A stretch of 64,000 bases of DNA from Lichina pygmaea (Eukaryota > Ascomycota > Lichinomycetes > Lichinales > Lichinaceae). The translations under genes were made by a program, and so were the position numbers. Below are positions 58,137 to 64,000 of the stretch, piece after piece; position 1 is the stretch's first letter; each line of letters begins with the position of its first letter. Below the pieces are notes generated by a model. That model was given only the letters and a program-made list of their open reading frames with translations, searched no databases and had not been told where the DNA came from. The stretch covers positions 1,984,001 through 2,048,000 of the forward strand of contig OY730173.1 in assembly GCA_963422465.1 (NCBI GenBank), written 5' to 3'.

Positions 58137-60974
58137 ATGCCCCAGCCATTGAACTCCAAGGAGAGCTCGCTGTTTCGGCAGGTCATTCGCAACTATGACC
58201 TGAAGCAGTACAAGAAAGGTGCGCTCGAGAGTCTCTTTCCAACCGTATGTGTCAGGTTTGCTTACTGCCGTTCCAAGGTCTTCGGGCCGCCGACCAAATC
58301 CTCCGAAAAAACCCACAGCATGGCGACACTACAGCTCTCAAGGCCTTGATCATCAACTCGCAGGGTCGGTCTGAGGATGCATTCGCGCTGGCCAAAGCGG
58401 CGCTGAAGATGGACATGAAGAGCCACGTGTGCTGGCACGTCTACGGTCTTATCTACCGTGCAGCCAACAATCTGGAGGAGGCAATGAAGGCGTATAAGTT
58501 TGCGTTGAAGATCGAGCCCGACTCGCCGCAGATACAGCGCGATCTGGCGTCCCTCCAGATACAGATGAGAGACTACCAAGGCTACGTGGCCAGTCGACAC
58601 GCAATCCTGCAGAATCGACCCGGGGTGCGCCAGAACTGGACGGCGCTCGCGGTGGCGCAACACTTGGCAGGAAATTTGCTTGCGGCCGAGAACGTGCTGA
58701 CTACCTACGAAGACACCTTGAAGCAACCTCCGCCGAAGACCGATGTAGAGCACTCGGAAGCGCTCCTCTACAAGAACAGCATCATTGCTGGCCGCGGCGA
58801 GTATGACCGAGCTTTGGAGCATCTAGAAGCCGTGAGCAAGCATGTCCTCGATCGGACAACGTACATGGAGTTTCGGGCGGACTACCTGCTGCGGCTAGAG
58901 CGTTCCGGGGATGCTGAGAGCGTCTTTCGTATTCTGCTGGAGCGCAACCCGGAGAATCGTGCATATTACCGAGGGCTCGAGCGATCGTTGAGGATTGAAG
59001 AGGGTGATAAAGAGGCTGCGCTGAAACTCTACAAGGAGTACGCCGAGAAGGGACCTCGAGCGGACGCACCTCGGCGGATACCTCTGGACTTTTTAGAAGG
59101 TTCGCCTGAAGGATCGGGGTCCATGGCACTGTGGCTGACTGGGTGGGCTAGGGAGCGAATTTCGCGAGGCCGCAGACCAGTATCTGCGTCGCATGCTTGC
59201 AAAAGGTGTTCCCTCGACCTTCGCAAATGTCAAGGGGTTGTATGGGGACTCCTCCAAGAAGGCATGCATCCAGGAACTCGTGGAAGGGTACGCTTCGGGA
59301 GACGGCGAGAGCAAGACGAACGGCTCGATGGAAGAGGCGGACGGCACGAACAGCAGACTTCGATCTTCCGCACTTGTCTTCCTCGCTCAGCACTACGACT
59401 ACTATCAGAGTCGAAATCTCGACCAAGCAATGGAGTACATCGAGAGAGCGCTCGAGAACGACGCAGCCACTCCGGATCTCCACATGATCAAGGCGAGGAT
59501 ATGGAAGCACCGGGGCAACCCTCAAACAGCATCGCAGATTATGGATCATGCCCGTTCGCTCGATGAGCGGGATCGCTACATCAACAGCAAAGCCTCCAAA
59601 TATCTCCTACGAAACCATGCGAACGACGCCGCGCTCAAGACGATGAGCAAATTCACTCGAAATGAGACGCCAGGGGGACCGCTCGGGGACCTGCACGACA
59701 TGCAGTGCATGTGGTACATCATCGAAGACGGGGAGTCGTACGCGCGGCAGGGAAAGCTCGGCCATGCCCTCAAACGGCTGCACGCGATCTACGACATCTT
59801 CGACGTCTGGCAGGAAGATCAGTTTGATTTTCACAGCTTCTCGCTTCGGAAGGGGCAGGTGCGAGCATACATTGAGATGTTGCAGTGGGAGGACCGGTTG
59901 CGATCGCATCCGTTCTACGCGAGGGTGGCCCTTCAGGCGGTCCAGATCTACATCCTCCTCCACGACAGGAGTCAGGCGCCTCACAGCGCTCTGTTGAACG
60001 GCACCGTAAACGGTGACCACGAGACGGCCAGCGAGCGGAAGAAGGCGCACAAGAAGGCGAAGAGAGAGCAGCAGAAGAAGGAGAAGACCGAGGCGGCACA
60101 GGCGAACGAGAACCAGGCCAGCGCCACGGCCAAAGGCACCAAGACGCCGCACAAGGTCGAGACCGATCCGACCGGCTCGCAGTTCGCGCAGACAGCCGAG
60201 CCGCTGAAGGGCGCGACGAGGTTCTTACAGCCGCTGCTGGATCTCTGCCCGGGCTTGATCGAGAGCCAGCTCCTCGGGTTCGAGCTGCTATTCCGAAGAA
60301 GTGGGTCTCGTCTGACTGATGCGTGTCAAGTCCGATCATCTGACAGGGCCGAGCAGGAAAGTATCTCCTCGCATTGAAGTGTCTCCACGCCGCAGCCAAG
60401 ATCGACCGAGACCATCCCCTGCTGCACCAGCAGATCATCCGCTTCTACCGAGAGTGTAAGTTGCGCCTGTGACATACGCCTCAGTTTTCGGTCGTCGAGC
60501 CTCGTTAACAGAGCTGCGTCAGTCGAATCCATCCGATCGTCCACCACCAACGAGAAGGTCTCCAACGTGCTGACGTCCACCACCTACGCCCTCATCCCCG
60601 AATCGACGTCCCTAACAGCCTACAACGACGCCTTTCTAACGCGTCACACTGACAGCGCGCCGCAGGTGCATTCGAGTCTGCGCGTTCGCGACGCCATCTC
60701 TCCGGAGACTCGGGCGCAAAACGAGCAGGATCTGCTGCGCACCCTGACGCTCTCGGACCTGACCATCGACGAGGCCAAGGAAGGCTTGCTGCTTCTACAA
60801 CAATGGCGCGCCAGGTCTGGACGCAGTCCAGGTGGCAGCGACACGCCCGGAAAAGACTCATCCGTGCTCGAGGAATACCAACGCCAAGCGAAAGCTCGTT
60901 GGCCCCACGCCAGCATCTTCGAAAGAGACGCTCCGCGGTCCGAAGCGGATTCGCACATCATGAACGTCGTCTGA
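58137..60974 (+). CDS. NatA auxiliary subunit NAA15/NAT1 (N-terminal acetyltransferase complex)
   Basis: Five exons (58137-58218, 58278-59099, 59152-60300, 60354-60455, 60514-60974) give 871 residues, close to human NAA15. The protein is the ribosome-binding scaffold that holds the catalytic subunit Naa10 and acetylates nascent N-termini. The start reads MPQPLNSKESSLFRQVIRNY, then QYKK|GLRAADQILRKNPQHG across intron 1. Diagnostic stretches are KSHVCWHVYGLIYRAANN, DSPQIQRDLASLQIQMRDYQ, and YYQSRNLDQAMEYIERALEN, all within TPR helices along the chain. A Lys-rich linker (KKAHKKAKREQQKKEK) lies near residue 640, as in the animal protein. The C-terminal part resumes with LFRRTGKYLLALKCLHAAAK. The four introns are 52-59 nt. 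Introns 2-4 use slightly weak signals, chosen because they alone keep frame and family sequence. Confidence 0.95.
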
Positions 60975-61979
60975 GTTCCGTGGGAACAGTGACATCTTCG
61001 CAGATTCCACGCCGAGAGGGCTATGCTTGGCTGTGCTTTCTCCCTGCGGAAATCGGATGGGTCAGGGTGTGCAGCTGTCCTGAGATACTGTGCTATAAGT
61101 TCCCTGAAGTGGATCATGTACTGTACTGTATGTAGATCGTCCAGCGCGCTCTCACGCCGTCTTATCGAGAGGAAAGAGAAAAAAAAAGCGGAAGGAGCGG
61201 AAGTCGTTGAAAGAAATAGAATATCGTCTCTCCTCTCCAATACTCCTCCTCCTCATCTTCCTCCCCCTTCTCTCTACCGCTGACAGGTTCCTTACCAAAA
61301 AACAAAGAACACGTGCAACATGTAGAACGACTAGAATACCTCGACCACGTACCGTCCGTAGAACGCCTACGTAGAACGAGTAGAACACGCACGGTACAAC
61401 ACGAGAACTCTACCGGATGTTTATACCCAGGTGTGATACGTACGGTATACGTCACCGCGCCGTGTACTTTCGGTGCTCTACAGTGCTACGCGATACAGGT
61501 ATCGTGGGCAGTACGGTACGGGAGTACAACGTGTCATTCTTACTGGTGGTAAGTGAATTTCCTGGGGTAGGACTGAGTTAGGGGGAGAGGAGAGAGGAGA
61601 GAGAGGAGAGGAAGAGGGAGGAGAAAAGAGTTGGTGTACCTCTGGTGATACGGGGTCGGCCTTTTGGGAATCCCTTTGGAGAGAAAGGACGACTGAGGAT
61701 GATGATGATGATGACAATGGGCTCTGGGGATAGACCAAGTCCAGTCCCTCATGGAAAATCTCTCTGGAAGAGGATGATGATGAGCCGGTGTAGTGGCAGT
61801 AGGAGCGATGGTGATGGTTGTGAGGCATCGGGTGGGTGATGCTCCGTAGAGGTATCTCTTCCCTCCCTCCTTCCTTCCTTCCTTAGTCCCACCGCCCGGT
61901 ATTAGAAGGTCACCCGGTCACCCCGGGCTGCCTTCTATTTCCATACAGTGCCGTCCCTTCTCCCGATAAGCCCCGAGAA
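60975..61979. other. Intergenic between NAA15 and the gag frame
   Basis: Low-complexity purine-rich and pyrimidine-rich DNA, with a GGAGAGAGGAG-type stretch at about 61578-61630 and GATGAT words at about 61698-61712. I see no protease, integrase or reverse transcriptase coding sequence here. Confidence 0.5.
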
Positions 61980-63446
61980 TCACCAACTGATCAACTCGAC
62001 CTCGGTCGCGCCCGGCCCAAAGTCAACTGCCGCCACCGATGTCGGCCCCTCCTCCGAAGGACCCCCGTGATGTGCTTGCTCGTGCCACTGCTGCGACAGG
62101 GCGTTGGCGATGACGTCGATGCTGCCGTCGCTGGCGGCCCCGTTCCTGGTCCCTGTCATCGACCTTGACCTGTTCGTGGGCTTGTCGGACCACCATCCGG
62201 TGGCCGCTCTCATGTTTTGGACGCTCTGAACGTTGGCGTGGTTGACCCTCTTGTTGTTGCCGTTCTTTCCGCCTTTTCGGTCCTTTACCCGGAACCAGCA
62301 GTCTTCTAGCTCGTGACTCCGCTTCCCGCACAGGTTACACGGCTCGCGGCCTTTCCGATGGTCGGTGATGGTGCTGACGCCCTTGTTCTTCTTGATCGGA
62401 GTCCCGTTGGTGCTGGCAACCGAATGGCCATTGCTCGATGGCTTCTTCTTGCCCAGGATCACTCGCGGCACGGCCTGAGGGGTCGGTGCCCTCAGCTCAT
62501 CGTCCAAGCAGATGATCTTTGGCTCAGCCCCACCTTCTTGGTCCATCGCACCGTCGAGTCCAGTGGCCGGCCTGAGGGTATGCTGTACAGACACATCATG
62601 AGGCGAGGCCCTTGGGACGAAGGTGCTTGCCAGCGGGTTGATCTTGCTGCCCGATACGGATTTTGATGCACTTGTGCCGTCATCGCTTGTTGGTGGCCCC
62701 TTCAGAGGAGGAAGCGGTCGGATGCTTGAAATCTGGGGAAACTGCCCCGTGAGAGCTACACTGGACTTCCACTTCTGTGCAGTCTCCTCCGCCCTCAGCC
62801 GAGCCACACAGCTGTCGAAGGAGACGCTCTTCTCATTGATCAAACCTGTGGCGACGTCGGTGTAGCTTGCGCTCAAGCCGTTGAGGAGCGCCGCAGCTTT
62901 GGTCAGGTCTGACGGTGTCTCTTTCGGGTGGTATCGGCGGATCTCCGCCTGTATCCTGTTCAGCTCCGCCGCAGCATCGTCGACGGTCATGTCTCCGACC
63001 TCGAACGCGTAGAACTTGTTCAGCAGCACGAGCACCGGCGGTGTGTTCGGGAGCTCGTGGATACGGTACAAGGCATCCCACTGATCGCTCGCCAGCTCGT
63101 AGTCCACAATGTGTTCAAGCTGCACGTCGTCGACCGTGGCGATGAGGATCGACACGACCATCGCGTTCTTGACGCACCGATCTTCTTGACTGCTCGCGCC
63201 GTCCAGCTTCGATTCGGCCGAGACGATCGACCATAAACGCTGTGTCTGGAGATATGCGCGGACCGCACTGGACCATCTCCGGTAGTTGCGACCGTCGAGT
63301 ATCGGCAGCTGGATCTGGGCTTTCCCACAATCAATCCCCGAGCCACCTAATGCAGGTACCTTGACGGCCATGCTCGATTTGCCGTCGACCGACATGGCAC
63401 CCAACGTGATTGCGACGCAGTTGTTGGAGTTCTGATACCTAAACAA
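61980..63446 (-). mobile_element. Ty1/copia-type gag reading frame (LTR-retrotransposon kin), pol not seen
   Basis: An open frame of 488 residues. The N-terminal half is a gag domain of the UBN2/DUF4219 kind: PILDGRNYRRWSSAVRAYLQ at the start, then helices with EVGDMTVDDAAAELNRI and LLNGLSASYTDVATGLI. A zinc knuckle CX2CX4HX4C (CNLCGKRSHELEDC) lies near residues 370-384, followed by a basic Gly/Asn-rich tail. The gag frame looks whole. No pol domains lie between it and NAA15, which is less than 1 kb away in the direction where pol would be expected, and no terminal repeats were found by eye. It is either a remnant of a larger element or a gag copy kept on its own. The open frame suggests a fairly young or retained copy; age cannot be fixed from one sequence. 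Confidence 0.75.
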
Positions 63447-64000
63447 ACAGTTGACTTTTCCGCGAGAGACTGACGACGACAGCGAGGAGTTGTTCCGCAG
63501 TATGTCAGGTTGAGATGTAGAAGTCGTCGCTGAAGCCAGTCAGTCCCAAATTTTGCGAATCAGACGAGGAATTGATTCAGTTATGAGCTCCCTGTGTGTG
63601 TTTAGGCTATTACTTAAGGGCAGTGTGGTCTACCGTAGCGGGGGTGTTTCAGCCCTACCCGAGAGCTCGCATCAAACAGCGCTAGCGCTGACTGCTTTGG
63701 GATTTCGCCGAGCCAGGGGATTTGAAAGCTCACAAAAGAGCGCAACTCTCTTGTCAGGTACGGAAGTAGGGTATATGTACGTATGTACAGTACATACGTA
63801 CACAAGTACGGAGTACACGTAGTGCGTTTGACACCCGACCCCCCCCCAGGCGCTGCCTGTACTTTCGCACTATGTGTCATAGCTGGGTAGATCCATATCC
63901 ATACCCGTCGGCTAATAATCTAGTGGTGTACTCTGCCATGGTCATGGTCAGAACCACCAACCTGTCAAGGGCGGGGTGTGTCCTCAGGTCTTTCTACCAG
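63447..64000. other. Window edge, no gene seen
   Basis: Contains a GTAC palindrome cluster at 63770-63822 with the word GTACGTATGTACAGTACAT, followed by a short C run at 63840-63847. No coding motif. Confidence 0.5.

Overview
The window is nuclear DNA from a filamentous ascomycete, most likely a sordariomycete and possibly a member of the Hypocreales. The signs are GC-rich genes, short GT-AG introns (about 45-190 nt, a few longer), single-copy eukaryotic housekeeping genes on both strands, and spacers full of microsatellites, homopolymer G runs and GTAC-type palindromes. The order-level placement is inference. There is one run of 200 N at 40547-40746. I saw no convincing tRNA, rRNA, CRISPR or bacterial feature.

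Layout. 1-5.2 kb is gene-poor. 5.2-8.0 kb (-) holds a seven-exon gene fusing an uncharacterised fungal domain to a glutathione S-transferase. 8.0-10.3 kb has no gene I can assign. 10.3-13.2 kb is a divergent pair: eIF3h (-) and a kynurenine formamidase (+). 14.9-15.6 kb (+) is a small predicted secreted protein and 16.6-17.4 kb (-) a conserved four-helix membrane protein. 18.1-22.5 kb is a tight divergent pair: the GPN-loop GTPase GPN1/NPA3 (-) and the splicing factor CWF19 (+), 177 bp apart. 22.5-32.2 kb is a 9.6 kb stretch with no recognisable protein, ending in a Zn2Cys6 regulator (32.2-34.8 kb, +). 37.3-39.4 kb (-) is a protein kinase joined to kinesin-light-chain-type TPR repeats whose distal repeats are decaying. 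40.4-41.3 kb (-) is a 2-hydroxyacid dehydrogenase cut by the assembly gap. 42.6-44.0 kb (-) is a microbial-type poly(ADP-ribose) glycohydrolase with an RG-rich, acidic N-terminus. 47.1-48.8 kb (-) is a C2H2 protein like INO80 subunit Iec1. 49.5-51.8 kb is a divergent pair: a zinc-less Fpg/MutM-type DNA glycosylase (-) and a Cid2 family protein (+). 52.8-54.6 kb (+) is S-adenosylhomocysteine hydrolase, with three tiny exons. 58.1-61.0 kb (+) is NAA15, the NatA auxiliary subunit. 62.0-63.4 kb (-) is a Ty1/copia-type gag reading frame with no pol in the window.

Together this is an ordinary housekeeping neighbourhood (translation initiation, RNA polymerase II assembly, splicing, N-terminal acetylation, methyl cycle, NAD/tryptophan metabolism, DNA repair, ADP-ribose removal) with a few lineage-type genes between. 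I joined exons by eye from GT-AG signals. For every multi-exon model with exon coordinates given, the exon lengths add up to a whole number of codons. The kinase gene and the gapped dehydrogenase are only partly resolved. I did not find a clearly new biological system; the best candidates for follow-up are the GST fusion, the decaying kinase-TPR gene, the modular PARG, the stand-alone gag frame and the gene-empty region before the Zn2Cys6 regulator.
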